From NCBI GenBank assembly GCA_037367405.1, contig JAZKJV010009630.1, positions 248,001-312,000 of the forward strand: a DNA stretch of 64,000 bases, written 5' to 3'. The notes below the pieces were generated by a model, which was given only the letters and a program-made list of their open reading frames with translations, had not been told where the DNA came from and did no database searches. The position numbers and the translations under genes are program-made. Positions 1-11,649 of the stretch are shown here, in pieces. How positions within the stretch are numbered: position 1 is the first letter of the stretch; every line of letters begins with the position of its first letter. Source of the stretch: Ottelia alismoides. Taxonomy: Eukaryota; Streptophyta; Magnoliopsida; Alismatales; Hydrocharitaceae.

Positions 1-1439
1 CATGGACGGTCACCGCATTCATTTACAACCCTCCAAAGTATTGGTGCTGATGAGACGGATGTGCTATGGCGAGTTGGTGAGGCTTGGCATCACATGCTTT
101 GCAAGCAATTTTATAGTGTTGCAAAGCCAAAAACACAAGACAGGGTTGAAAACCACGTGTTGCCAAGGTGAATGATTCGAGATACCTGAAGCTCGAACTG
201 AAGGAGGACGGAAACTGGAGACATTGATCAATGATCTCCACTTTTGGGATGACGTGACTCGAATCACGAAGATCATAAATCAGGTTGTTTCTGCATTGCG
301 GATCGTAGATGACGATAAGAAACCCACCATGGGAGTGATCTACGAGGCAATACGTTGCATGAGAGAGAAGGTCAGAGAAGCACTTAGAAAAGGATTCGAG
401 GCATGGTTGGACATCATAGACGAGCGATGGTCCAAGATGCTCTCACATCCTCTTCACAAGGCTGGTATGTAATAACCTAATTTATTTTTCATTTTTTTAT
501 ATCACTATAGAATATGAGAATTGTGCTTGTTTGTGTCTAGCTTATTACTTCAATCCTATGTACCAGTATAAGAATGGACTTGGTACAAATGCTAACCTTC
601 TAGAAATTGTACAAATTGTGGTGGAGAAGCTACTCAAGGACGAAAAGACATAGAACTTGTGCATGAACGAGGTAATCTTGATTTTGGAGGTAGATTGGAA
701 ATGGGACTGACAAAATATTCTTTAAGAGTATTATATAACACTTTATGGCTTCAACATATGTGCAAGTGAAGTGAATATCTTGGGTTCCTTTGGTAGAATT
801 ACTTCGGTAAATGGACGGGGCAGTACTCTTCCTGGTAAGGACGAAGACAAAAAAGTAGATTGAATGTGTAGTGATGTATTGCTACTATTGATTTAGCTCC
901 ACTTGATTTTTTACAGCCGAATGGTGGTTACTATACGGGATGGAGGCTCCCCACCTACGAAACGTGGCAGTGAAAGTGTTGTCTCAAACTACATCTGTTG
1001 GTGGCTGTGAGAGGAACTGGAGCACATTCAACTTGATACATTCAAAGAGACGGAACAGGTTGGGAGAACAGAGACTCCATGATCTTGTCTACGTGCACTA
1101 CAACTTGAGGTTGAAGATGAAACATGCAACGGAAGGTCAGGACAAAGAGGACTACACAGACCCTATTGATCTTGCATACAATTTCAAGATGCACGATGAC
1201 GATGCTGATGAAGATGTTCTCCAGAGGTGGATGGATTCCAATGATGCTCCCGTGCTCGATCAACCTAGTGGAAGACCAAATAAGAATATAAGACAGCAAA
1301 TCGGAGTCGATGTAATGACTATCTGACAAGATCTGGGCGGATTACAGACCCTCTTAGAGGGTTGGAGGCCGAGGTTGATGCAGCAGTTGATGAAATTCTC
1401 TCCAGTAGCTCCAAATCCAAGTCAAAAAATGACAATGGA

Positions 1440-1470
<31 letters not shown>

Positions 1471-2354
1471 TTGGCGGCCGCGGTGGATCTGGTGATGGTG
1501 GGGAAACATACTCAGTCGGGTCAGGAGCGGGTGGTCGTGGACCACAAGATACAAGATTTGAGGAAGGGCTCCACGTAGGGCATGAATATATGGAGCGACA
1601 GAGGAACACACATGGACAGTTTGTTCCAAGTCCGAGTCCGAGACCTATGGATTACGAGTATGGTCGTGGCCATCGTCCAACCGACAGCTACATGGACGAT
1701 TTGATATCATTCGTAGGTTCCTTGATCAGCATGGACATTGACAGCCCATATCGTGGAGGAACACCAAGTCCCTTAGGCGGATATGGATCGTCGCACGATG
1801 AGAGACCATTTGACGTCTTCCTGGAATACTTTCATGCTCCTCCTCCAAGACCCCCTCCTCCTCCTCAAGCATATGCACCTCCATCATATTCATATGGTTA
1901 CAGTGGGTATGGGGGTTATAGTAGCTACAGCGGTGAGAACTACCAAGGTAGCCAACCTGAGCAGAGACAGGGCAGCTTTTTTGGCGGTGACAGTTATGGT
2001 TGCTTCCCTGAGTACAAGCCAGTTCATGCTCCTCCGCAGAGATCTTCTCTTACTCCATCGTCGTCGTCCTGAGGATCTCAAGCCCGTACTTCGTAGCCTC
2101 ATCGTACCACTCGTGATACTGGATCTAGTGTTTCTTATCCTCATCTCGGGATACTCATAGGCATCGATGACCACCAACACAAGCAGTATGTGATGGATTA
2201 CAAGGCCATGTACTCGTACATGACATGGGAGGACTACTACGAGTCCATTGAATCCACGACGCGTTATGAGAGACAACAAGGAAGGGGGGCGATTCAGATC
2301 CACCGCGGAACTCTTAGTTCTAAACCAAACATATCACCAGGTTATATATTTTAA
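1..2354 (+). pseudogene. hAT-family transposase, broken
   Basis: Residues encoded at 224-464 (FWDDV..., LRIVDDDKKPTMG, IYEAIRCMREKV) match the central part of plant hAT transposases. An intron (465-540) joins HPLHKA to AYYFNP, and the next segment runs to an in-frame stop at 651-653. After a decayed stretch, a splice-like acceptor (915-916) opens 917-1326, which encodes the hAT C-terminal dimerisation domain: LSQTTSVGGCERNWSTF, then IHSKRRNRLGEQRLHDLVYV. A frame change leads into a low-complexity tail (1362-2072) with a run of Asp, then Pro-rich and Gly/Tyr-rich sequence. A further shift leads to coding-like sequence up to a stop at 2352-2354. The family normally binds element ends and performs cut-and-paste transposition in the nucleus. 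This copy has at least one stop and several frame changes, and its 5' part is outside the window. Confidence 0.85.
465..540 (+). other. Intron in the hAT transposase relic
   Basis: GTATGT follows GCTG at 465 and the segment ends in TGTGTCTAG at 540. Removing it joins GCT-G to CT-TAT-TAC and restores the family motif HPLH..AYYFNP. The surrounding sequence is T-rich, as in plant introns. Confidence 0.75.
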
Positions 2355-2794
2355 TCTTTTATTGCATTAATCATTGATGTACATGTTCTTATTTACTCTA
2401 CATGAAATATATGTATTTTCACTTGTTGTAAAACGGTTACTCTGTTATTAAGTATTAAGTATTAACAATGATATGTTCGATCTGGTGTGCGACATACCAT
2501 CATAATCATAGATGATAAGATGATCGATATGTATGCTATAAGCCTATAAGTATATATCAATTGTTTCATTGCTTGAAGTACTCAGATTAACTACATTTGC
2601 AATATCTAACATATTGTACAATATAACTGATATAACCGATATAACCGATATGTACTATATAAGGGGTATAAATAAGCAATATGTGTGAAATAATTGTGTA
2701 TTTATAAGTTATTTATTGTCTTATAGCTTGGAAGATCATAATTCACAATAAAATTGAAAAAAAAACAGCTTTTTGAGCCATTTCTGACATTTCC
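2355..2794 (+). other. AT-rich 3' region of the hAT relic
   Basis: No gene is visible. The stretch is AT-rich with short repeats such as GATATAACC near 2625-2650 and is probably the 3' untranslated region of the hAT element. Confidence 0.4.
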
Positions 2795-2880
2795 ACCGAA
2801 ATCTTCGAAATTTCCCGAAATATCGGCGAAATTTTGGTATTAAGGATGACCTAAATGAAATCGAGATTTCGAACCTTGTC

Positions 2881-4097
2881 GTAAAGGAAAGTGTTCTTTA
2901 CATCAATTTGAAAGATAGGATGGGCTTTATCAACAGCAATGAAAGAATGTTGTGTATGTAACCCATTTTGACAATCGAAGAGAAAAGTAATCAACCCCAT
3001 AAGTCTGCGTGAAGACTTTTACAACCAGTCAGGCTTTCAACCTATCAACGACCAGATTGTTTAGTTGTGAAGACTCATCTGCATGCCACAGGTCGAACTC
3101 CCGGGGCATGACCCTGGGATGTAAAGGCGTACATCTCCTCATCCATGGCTTATTACCAACCATGGTCCTACAATGCACTATAATGATCTCAGGGAATAGA
3201 AGTGGCCATCAAAGCATCTGTAAATCTCTTGCCACAACTAGATAAGCCATCGGTAGAATTAAGATGTGACATAAGGTGAAAAGTGCATTGCCTCTTTGAT
3301 TTTTGGAGAACCATACGAAGCTCTTGAGGCACATCAGGGGCAGCAGTGGCGGGAGCACTTGAAGAAGGCATATCATCCTACAAAAAATGAACGGACAAAT
3401 GAACAGAAGCAGGTATAGTGGTGTGCTTGTGTTTATAAACGATTGACGAAGGTGGCAGATCCAAAGGGATGTCATTGACAGACTGTGTAAAGAAGCTAAT
3501 CTGCTCAAAGAAAATGACATCTGCGAAAATATAGTACTGATGCCCAACAGGATCATAGCACCTATAGCCCTTTCGAGTGTGAGAGTAGCCAAGGAAAACA
3601 CACTTGATAGTCCTAGGTGACAACTTGCCAGCAACATGAAAGTTATGAACAAATGCAATGCACCCAAAAATCCTCAACGGTAAGGAAAAAGGAGACTCGT
3701 TGGGGTACATTAGAGAGAAAGGAATACCCCTTTTAGGACAGAAGAAGGGACCATATTTATGAGATGGACAGCAATAAGGATGGCATCCCCCAATAGCACT
3801 TTGGAACATTCATCTGAGTGAGTAGAGAGTGAGCAATATCACAAAGATATTTAAGTTTCCTTTCAACTATCTTATTTTGTTGAGAAGTATACATAAAGGA
3901 TGTCTGATGAAGCGTCCCATAAGAAGCAAAGAATGATGTCAAGTCATGTTGGGTGAACTCAAGAGTATTGTCAGTTTGAATAATTTCAAAACAAGCAAAG
4001 AAAGACGTCTTGCTATACTGAAAGAAAATCTTAACAATCTTATTAATCTCTGAACGTTCCTTCATTGGATAAACCTAAGAGGATCTACTATAATATC
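2881..4097 (-). repeat. Duplicated integrase-RT segment, copy 1
   Basis: This segment aligns with 4372-5595 at an offset of about 1.49 kb. Examples are the shared GGAAAGTG at 2886 and 4377 and the shared GAACGTTCCTT at about 4054 and 5554. It encodes integrase core remnants (QTDNTLEFTQHDLTSFFAS; QQNKIVERKLKYL) and the integrase tail (GCIAFVHNF, KCVFLGYSHTRKGYRCYDP), then the region leading into RT. The two copies differ by many substitutions and indels, so the duplication is old. Confidence 0.85.
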
Positions 4098-4430
4098 TGA
4101 AATGCATGATTCATCATCTCCAGTAACAATCATATCATCAACATAGACGACAAGTATAACGATGTTAGTAGACTGTCATCTGACAAAGACAAAATAGTTA
4201 GATGTCGTCCTCTGAAAGCCAAGAGCGATGATCTCAATGGTAATTCTGTCAAACCATGCTCGAGGGCTCCAATTCGGATCATAGATGGCCTTATGTAGTC
4301 GGCATACACAATCCCCCCTCAACTATGTAACCCGGTGGCTACCTCATATAAACATCATCTTCGAGGTTACCAAAAAGGAAAGTGTCCTTTACATCAAGTT
4401 GAAAGATAGGATGGGCTTTATTAGCAGCAA
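4098..4430 (-). pseudogene. Copia reverse transcriptase fragment with YVDD motif
   Basis: Minus-strand translation shows FQLDVKDTFLFGNLE (about 4425-4365), the copia motif around the first catalytic Asp, then a decayed stretch. It ends in YVDDMIVTGDD (about 4147-4112), the catalytic box of copia RTs. Directly below 4097 the sequence jumps back to integrase, so the RNase H part is missing at this junction. Confidence 0.8.
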
Positions 4431-5595
4431 TCGAAAGAATAGTGCATATGTAACCCATTTTTACTATCGGAAAGAAAGCCTCAAAGTAATCAACCCCATA
4501 GGTCTGTGTGAAGCATTTTACAATCAGTCATGCTTTCAACCTATCAACGATCAGATTGTTTGGTCATGAAGACCGATTTGCATGCCACAGGTCGAACTCT
4601 CGAGGCATGACCACGAGATGTAAGGACATACAACTCCTCATTCTTGGCTTGTCACCGACCATGGTCCTACAGTGCACTATAATGATCTCTTGGAATAGAA
4701 GTGACCATCAGAGCATATGTAAATCTCTTGTCACAACTAGATAAACCATCAGTAGAAGTAAAATGTGACGTAGGATGAAAAGTGCATTGCCTCTTTGATT
4801 TTTGAAGAGCTATAGGAAGCTCTTGAGGCACATCAGGGGCAGCAGTGATGGGAGCACTTGAAGAAGGCATATCATCCTACAAAAAATGAACGGGCAAAGG
4901 AACAGAAGCAGGTATAGTGGTGTGCTTGTGTTTATAAACAACTGACGGAGGTGGTAGATCCAAGGAGATGTCACTGACAGACTGTGTAAAAAAACTAGTT
5001 TGCTCAAAAAAATGACATCTGCGAAAATATAGTACCAATGCCCAACAAGATCATAGCACCTATAGCCATTCTAATTGTGAGTGTAGCCAAGGAAAACACA
5101 CTTGATAGTCCTACGTGACAACTTGCAAGCAGCATGAAAGTTATAAACAAATGCAATGCACCCAAAAATCCTCAAAGGTAAAGAAAAAGGAGATTGTTGG
5201 GGTACAGTAGATAGGAAGGAGTGCCCCCTTTGTTAGGACAGAAGATGGGACCATATTAATGAGATGGACAGCAGTAAGGATGTCATCCCCCAATAGCACT
5301 TTGAAACCTTCATCTGAGTGAGTCGGGAGTGAGCAATATCAAGAAGATGTTTAAGTTTCCTTTCAGTTATGCCATTTTGTTGAGAGGTATACAGACAAGA
5401 TGTCTGATAAAGGGTCCCATGAGAAGCAAAGAACGACGTCAAGTCATGTAGAGTGAAATCAAGAGCATTGTCAGTTTGAATAAATTGAAAACAAGCAGAG
5501 ATAAAGATGTTGTGATATACTGAAAGGAAATCTTAACAGTCTTATTAATATCTGAACGTTCCTTTATTAGATAAACCTAAGAGGATCTACTACAA
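4372..5595 (-). repeat. Duplicated integrase-RT segment, copy 2
   Basis: This is the partner of 2881-4097. On the minus strand it encodes integrase core remnants (LTSFFASHGTLYQTS; QQNGITERKLKHLLDIAHS), the integrase tail and the early RT region. It connects upstream to the GAG-pre-integrase part of the element and downstream to RT sequence reaching the YVDD motif, so it looks like the original copy and 2881-4097 the extra one. Confidence 0.8.
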
Positions 5596-5599
5596 AATC

Positions 5600-5890
5600 C
5601 ACAAAAACTATAAAATATATGTGACCACTCAAAGTGCGAACTGGGCAGGCCCCCAAACATCACAATGGACTAAACCAAAAAGAGTGGTACGATGCAAGTC
5701 AGCACCAACAGGAAAGGAAGCTCGATGATGTTTCGAACTCGCATGCCTCGTACTGAAAGGGCTTTAGAGTAGAGAGTTTGTGGATCATCATGGAGAGGGC
5801 ATTAGCAGAAGGATGCCCAAGGTGCCGATTCCAAAGGAATGAGTCGTCGGAGATTGACACATCACCAGAAGTGGAATCAGAAGGCACGTC
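5600..5890 (-). pseudogene. GAG-pre-integrase domain and integrase start
   Basis: The minus strand encodes DSFLWNRHLGHPSANALSMM, the copia GAG-pre-integrase signature (LWH.RLGHPS). Further down is a degraded match to the integrase start (VHCDVWG-like, reading SIVMFGGLP). Frame changes break the segment near 5700. Confidence 0.8.
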
Positions 5891-6344
5891 CGAATGATTG
5901 CCATTTATCCCCAGCCAAAAACTGCCTCATCCGGATGTCCTGAAAATAACATCATATTTCATCAAATATCACATGGCAACAAGTTAAGAAGAAAATCAGG
6001 GGTATTATGAGTTACTCGAATCTTGGGGAAGAACTCCATAGTTCCAACAGTAGTAACAGGGGAATGAGCCCCGTTGGTGACTTGAACCGACTTCACTGAT
6101 GAAGAGGGTTTGGAGAATCTCCCGTCAGATGTGTGGAGGTTCTAGAATCAATGATCGAAATAGAAGTAGTTGCAGAGTTGGCTATTGTACCCGAAGTAGT
6201 AGCCACACTTGCAGTAGTGCTCTCACTTGTGGAAGCACCAGGCCCAGGGTTCTGCATCAGACGAAAATAATCTGCAACATTTAAGTTGGATTGTGTGTCC
6301 ATTGCAGTCCATATCAAGAGATGCCTCCGGTGTATCATAGGCAC

Positions 6345-7250
6345 TATTAGCATGAGGAGGATAGCCAAAATTTTCCATCATTACTTGAACGAATGATTCC
6401 AACAGTCATAGTAGATGCATTTTGGGTACTGAGGACTAGTAATCTCACGTCCATGGCCACGACGCAAGTCACGTCCATGACTTGAGTTACGTCCACGACC
6501 GCGGCCAAAGTCGCGCCATCGACCTCCTCAAAAGCTGTCATCCTTCTCTCACAAATGATGCAAAGTGGGCAGAAATTATGTAAGAGGTAAAGTATAAGGT
6601 TGTCCAGCAGATGTCTCCAGTTAGTGAAGACGACCAAATATAGTCTTGATCGATGTCAGAGTATCAAATATCAGGAATTGTTCCTTCACTACTTGGAATC
6701 AAGGATGTAATCCAGCGAGAAAGTGATACACATGCCAGTCATATCGATCCCACACTTGTTCGGTACAACATGTAGGCTAAAAAGTTACAAGCTCCTCGTA
6801 TAGGTTGTTGAGATGCTTATAGCACTCAACGAGAGTAAAATCGCCATTAGATGCAGACCAGATCAACATATATGTCGATGAAGCAAGACTTGGTTGTCTT
6901 CTATGGGTACGTTTATTCCAGGTCATCCCACATCTCCTTGGTTGTGTCCTTATTGAGTACATTCGTAGCAATATGGGGTTCGACATTGTTGGTCATCCAA
7001 GTGATGACATGGTAGCTGTCCCTGAGCCATGTGAGTCTTTGTTCGTATCTTCTGAAGGATCTTTCGTCGAAATGTAGAATTTTCATTGACTACCGATGAA
7101 TATCTTGAAGGAACGAGACCATAACATGAAGTTTTTTGTGCTCTCAAATTTGATAAAAGTACCTTGTACCATCACAGACGATGTAGTGTACACGAGTTTG
7201 GTCTCGGTAGGAAGAGATGTCGTCATGGTTAGGCAGAAAGATCAAGAAAG
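6345..7250 (-). pseudogene. Copia gag relic
   Basis: The minus strand shows NFMLWSRSFKIFIGSQ (about 7140-7090), like the N-terminal NY..W..S motif of copia gag. Later come YKHLNNLYEELVTF (about 6830-6780) and FLAGLHP-like residues near 6715, which are typical of the gag core. An Arg/Gly-rich stretch (RGRGRNSSHGRD, about 6510-6460) corresponds to the linker before the zinc knuckle. Several stops and frameshifts are present, and no complete zinc knuckle survives. Confidence 0.65.
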
Positions 7251-7400
7251 TAGTTTTGATGTTCAATCATGCATACATGGGCTTGCCCTAGAACTCATGC
7301 ATGGACGTACGGGAGTGTTGAAGTCATGATGCACAGTATACCATGGGGTCCTCAGGGACCCTGGAGACAATCCATATAGAGCTTAGATGCTTCTTGGTGG
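7251..7400 (-). other. Probable copia 5' leader, left piece
   Basis: No gene is visible. By position this is the untranslated region upstream of the minus-strand gag. It continues beyond the hAT insertion at 8426-8863. Confidence 0.35.
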
Positions 7401-7408
7401 GGCTGGAG

Positions 7409-8417
7409 CAAGGTTTGAAAAAAACGAAAGGCGGAACGAGGCGTTTCCATCGGAATCGAGGCGAGGCGTAGCCTCGAGGCGGTCGAGGCGTAAGCCTCAG
7501 TTTATAGAGAAAAATATGCAAAAAATATAATTATATATATGTCAATGTAATTATATGTCATCTCCCCAACATATAATACTTAACACTATAAGATATGATG
7601 AAATAATATAGATAAGAACCCTAAAATAGAAGATATAACAACATCATATCCCTTTCTACACATTTCCATCTAATCAAAAAGGAATTCATTGTATTTGAAT
7701 GTTGTGAAAGCATTAAACAATGCATATCTATCTTTGAAATATTATTGTAATTAAAAGTACGATTAAATATACGTTGAAGAAATTTATGTTATGTGTCTAC
7801 CATATAATATATAGCCGCACGAGAAACTGTTAATTGTATCTATATCTAGCAAACATTTGAAATATTGTTCTAATTAAAAGTACGATTAAATATAGTCGAA
7901 GAAATTTATGTTATGTGTCTAATGTATAATATATGCCATTATGAGAAATCATGAATCATATCCATTTCGTTTTGCTTGATATATTGCAAAGCTCGTTAAT
8001 TTTACGAGCATTGTTGGATTTGATATTTATGGATTCATTCATTAAGAGTTAAATAGTAAGAGTTTGCAGAAATAGTTAGACACAACTAATAGTAAATATG
8101 AAGTTATGGACACGAAAGAAACATCAGATTTAGGCATTTATCTTGTATAAGCATTATCCTAAACAAATAGATATTTATAAGCTTCTCAAACTAACAATTA
8201 AACCATTAAAATCATAAAAAAATTGCTTCAAAAAGTCAAAACGCCTCGGCAAACGCCTCGACCGCCTCGAGGCGGAACGCCTCGAGGCTACGCCTCGGCT
8301 ACCTGAGGCACGCGCCTCACTGGGCTGGACCGAGGCGCACGCCTCGAGGCTAAATTGGACCGCCTCGCCTCGAGGCGTACGCCTCGACCGCCTCGAGGCT
8401 AGTTTTTTCGAACCGTG
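7409..8417. mobile_element. Non-autonomous hAT element (GAGGCG-word family), copy 1
   Basis: The ends are CAAGGTTTGAAAAAA (left) and CACGGTTCGAAAAAA (right, inverted). A perfect 8-bp TSD GGCTGGAG lies at 7401-7408 and 8418-8425. Eight-bp TSDs define hAT. Both subterminal regions are packed with GAGGCG/CGCCTC words (7425-7500 and 8240-8400). The middle is AT-rich with a loose internal repeat around AAGTACGATTAAATATA (7757 and 7880). There is no transposase, so it must be moved in trans. Confidence 0.92.
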
Positions 8418-8425
8418 GGCTGGAG

Positions 8426-8855
8426 GCGTTGGAGGGGTTTCATGACAACCTTGAAGGTGTTGGAGTGTTGCCTCGACGGCATTGGAGGTGCTAGAGGGCC
8501 GGATGCAACGGTGCAGGTTTGGCATGGGGCTTTCACGGCGGTACAAAAGGCGCTGGAAGGCCAGGCAGCAACCTTGGAGGGCCCCAGCGGTGGTGCGGGG
8601 CAACAACAACTTGCTAAAATTAAATCAGGTCAATAAAATGATATGGATTCTTAGGTGCATGGTGTAGAACAATGGGTGAGAAAGTGAAATGTTGAGAAGA
8701 AAAATGGAAGATATATCTGTGGCACAACGCGCAATTACATAAAACAATGAGGAGAACAAAAAAGAGGGTGGGGCATAAGAAATTAGGTCTTCGAATCCAA
8801 AACTTGAGTTCTTTTAAATTCTCTCTTTTGTTGAGAAAGTGATGAGGGATCTCCT
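8426..8855 (-). other. Continuation of copia leader, no gene seen
   Basis: GC-rich sequence with repeated GGTG/GGAGG motifs up to about 8625 is followed by AT-rich sequence. It is continuous with 7251-7400 once the hAT element and one TSD are removed. No convincing coding content or LTR was found. Confidence 0.3.
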
Positions 8856-9154
8856 ATAATATGCAAGGTTTGAAAAAACGAAAGGCAGAACGAGGCGTTT
8901 TACCTGAAAGCGAGGCGAGGCGTAGCCTGGAGGCGGTCGAGGCGTAAGCCTCAGTTTGTATAGGAAAATAATCACAAAATATATAATAAATATATTTATT
9001 GGTGAACTAAAGTAATCTGACAAACATATAATATATAACAATGTAATATATGATAATATTATGAAGATAAGAACACGAAAAAAATGATTATGTCAATGCC
9101 ATAAACATTTCTACTAAATTTCTACCCAGTCAAAAGGAAATCATTGGCTATAAC

Positions 9155-9471
9155 TGTTGGAGCATAAGTTGTATGCGCCTATTGAGTTGTAGCAGGGTAA
9201 ATGGATCCTGGAGGAGATCCATTTACCCCATCCAGTGTTTAGTCCCACATCGTCTAGTGGTGGGACTTGGAGGCTCTGGGAAGGCTATATAAGGAGCCCC
9301 AGACCTCCTGTATCTCTTGAGAAAGTCAATAGAAAAACACGCCCCTTTGAGGGCTTCTCCCGTGGTTTCATCCCGCTTCTCACGGAGTAGGGTTCCACGT
9401 AAAATCCCGCTGTTCTTTCTTGTTTCTTATTCTTTTTCCATGTTTTTTCTTCCGCTTCATATTTTATAACA
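9155..9471 (+). repeat. 5' LTR of the non-autonomous element
   Basis: It is 317 bp, TG...CA, with a TATA-like GGCTATATAAGGAG at about 9285-9298. It carries an inverted repeat around GGATCC (GGTAAATGGATCC... GGATCCATTTACC, about 9198-9226). Confidence 0.92.
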
Positions 9472-9490
9472 TGGTATCAGAGCGGGTTCG
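9472..9490 (+). promoter_or_regulatory. Primer binding site (tRNA-iMet)
   Basis: TGGTATCAGAGCGGGTTCG starts one base after the LTR. It is complementary to the 3' end of plant initiator tRNA-Met, the usual primer of copia-type elements. Confidence 0.9.
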
Positions 9491-10609
9491 ATTCTCGAGG
9501 ATTTCATGTTTTTATTTATTCGAGATTCGATTGATAAATCCCAGTTTTTTCGTTCTTGAAGATTAATGTTTGAAGATTGTCAATGTTCATTGTTTAAGAT
9601 CTGTTCATCTTCGAGAATTTCTAGGGTTTCTAAAAGAAACCCTTACGGCTCCTTCATCGGTTCCTGAAAGTTCCAGTTCTCCAAGAGGTTCTCGTGCATC
9701 ATCCATCTCGGCGCCATTGCCTCACGAGGTTCGAGCCACAAGCATCGAGCCCCCATCTCCCAATAAGCGGTGACTCACGCTGGCGGCGCACCCTATTCAC
9801 CCTCGGACACGCATGAAGACCTCCAGGCAGCGCAAAGACGTTTCTCGCGTGCATCTCCTACCGCTTCGGGCACAGCGCGACTCTCATCATCCAGGCGTTC
9901 ACTCCAGCGGCGCAAGCTCCGTGCTCCCATGGTGATTCCGCAGCACGCAGCCACAGGCTGAGGCCAAACTCCTCTTCAAGCGGTGCAGACGAAGCCCTAG
10001 CCGCACCACGATAAGACCAGGCGACATAGCCCAGATATCGCGCAAGCAGTGCGCAAGAGCACGAAGCCCTCAAAGAGCACGAAGACCATGAGGCCCTCGC
10101 GCGCGTCCATCGCAGGCAATACCCTAACCCTAGTCACTCCAGATCGCGTTGGCGGAAGAGTCCTGCTCAGCTTTGCGCGCCGCCTGCAGTACATGTGCGC
10201 AGATCGCGCTTCATACTTCGCGCGATGGCCCTCCTGGTCTTGCGGATCCCCGCACAGGCACAGTCCCAGCCTCGGCGGCGACTTGCACCTGGGCGAGCCC
10301 CTTTCTCACGCGCTCCTATCTGCCAGACCTCCTGGCGGCGCACGGCAACCTCCTGGCGCACAGCAACACCCAGGCGTGCAGGCGATTTTTCTCTCTCGCG
10401 CGCAAATCCTGCGTACGAAGCCCAGAGACGCAGGCGGCCTCCTCTCTCTCCCGATCTCTGCGGCGACGCCCTCCTGGCGGCGCTGATGTTGCGACGGCGC
10501 AGGACCATCGCTAGGTTGAAACGAAAGACCCCCCAGTGGGGGCGGCGTGGTTTTGAAAATAAAAAGGGTGTCCCCCGTGGAAACCCTAATGTCTAAGGGA
10601 GCCGATGGG

Positions 10610-10980
10610 CCTCTATGGTTTAAAAAAATTATATTGTGGGGTTATTTGCATGAGCAGAGATGGGCTCAAAGAAAATGTAAAAAAATGGAAGAGAGAGATT
10701 GGGCCCCTTTTGGGCTGAGATTCAAGTTTGAAAAAAAAAAGAAAAAGGAAAAAAAAGAGAAAAAAAACAGAGAGGTGGATTGACTAAAAAAAGAGAAAAA
10801 AAGGCGCATACAATAAAAAGTCGTACGCAAAGTTTTGCAAAAAAAAGTTTTGAGGAAAAGAGGCACGTACAATTAAAAAAAGTCGTACGTACAGTAAAAA
10901 AATTTTCCTTTGAAAGAGTCGCATACAAAGAAAAGCCGTATGCAATTTTCCAAAAAAAAAGTAAAGCCGAGAAAATGTAA
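10610..10980 (+). other. Purine-rich internal block with CGTACG repeats
   Basis: A long A/G-rich stretch inside the LTR element. From about 10802 it contains three diverged repeats built on GTACAATAAAAAGTCGTACG, with CGTACG or CGTATG palindromic cores. It is probably packaging or leader-type non-coding sequence. Confidence 0.55.
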
Positions 10981-11640
10981 CGGCTTATCTGGTATTATGT
11001 CCCCATTTATCTTGTCTTCTCCCAACTTGGTCACCAATGTTATTTCGACCAGTATGGGAGAAAGGGGGAGTATATATGTAGAGCCACAGGTCTTGAACCA
11101 GATCCAGATTCAGATGTCAAACTAGCCATTCGTTCAGACTCTACAACAGATTATTCAGACTCGACGATCACTGTTTCCGAGTCTCCAGTTTCAAACACGC
11201 ACAAGTGTGCGATCAATTTTCAGATGAGCATATGTTGCCATCATCAGTTCGAGGTCCCCATCATTCTTGTTGTTGTTCGGCCAGAGTTTTCATGTGAGCC
11301 ATAGGGACTCCATAGCAGAGGACCATTCCCTTGAGGGCAAGGGTTTTCATGTGGTATCATAGGTACACCAGAGCAATGCACCATTCTCTGAGCCAGATGG
11401 GAGAGAGAGACCCAGTTCTCCGACGAGGAGACTTCAGGCGCAAGTTCAGACTCGATGGTCAGGTTCCGATTCTTCAGTTGACTCACACTACAGCCCGTTT
11501 GTCCTCACCTGCACGGCATGAGAAGCAACGTCCTCGACTGCAGCAATGTGCGCGTTGGGTTGATATTGTCCGTAGTGTCTTGTAGCGTTGAGTTGAGTTT
11601 CTGTCTGTTTGTCCAAGCTGAGCATTGCATGCTCCAGCTT

Positions 11641-11649
11641 GAGGGAGAG
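11641..11649 (+). promoter_or_regulatory. Polypurine tract
   Basis: GAGGGAGAG abuts the 3' LTR at 11650. The same sequence precedes the LTR of the inverted family member at 14562-14570 (minus strand). Confidence 0.8.

Larger units (their letters stand above)
1..2878 (+). mobile_element. hAT transposon relic, right-hand part with 3' terminus
   Basis: The transposase relic at the start of the window is followed by AT-rich sequence and then a block (2795-2878) rich in the word GAAATTTCG on both strands, ending in GAACCTTG. Read inward on the minus strand this terminus is CAAGGTTCGAAATCTCG, the same kind of end seen on the small hAT elements elsewhere in the window. Directly after 2878 the minus-strand copia relic begins in the middle of its reverse transcriptase. 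I infer that this is the right end of a hAT element inserted into that copia element. The left end lies outside the window, so the TSD (expected to be 8 bp, 2879-2886) cannot be checked. Confidence 0.7.
2879..7250 (-). mobile_element. Ty1/copia retrotransposon relic (gag to RT), partly duplicated
   Basis: Read on the minus strand, the order is gag (about 7240-6350), GAG-pre-integrase (5887-5700), integrase core (5600-5233), integrase C-terminal region (5160-4960), reverse transcriptase (about 4760-4110), then integrase and RT again (4070-2880). Integrase before RT defines Ty1/copia. Stops and frameshifts occur throughout. No LTR of this element is seen: the 5' part dissolves into leader sequence above 7250 and the 3' part is cut by the hAT terminus at 2878. 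It is an old relic. Confidence 0.85.

Noticed and set aside
1441..1470. GAT trinucleotide run considered as a microsatellite only.
   Set aside because: It sits in frame as the poly-Asp part of the hAT transposase tail, a known feature of such tails, so it is described there.
10049..10596. Overlapping open frames of 110-145 codons on both strands in the non-coding LTR element.
   Set aside because: They are Arg/Ser/Ala-rich in several frames at once and do not resemble gag.
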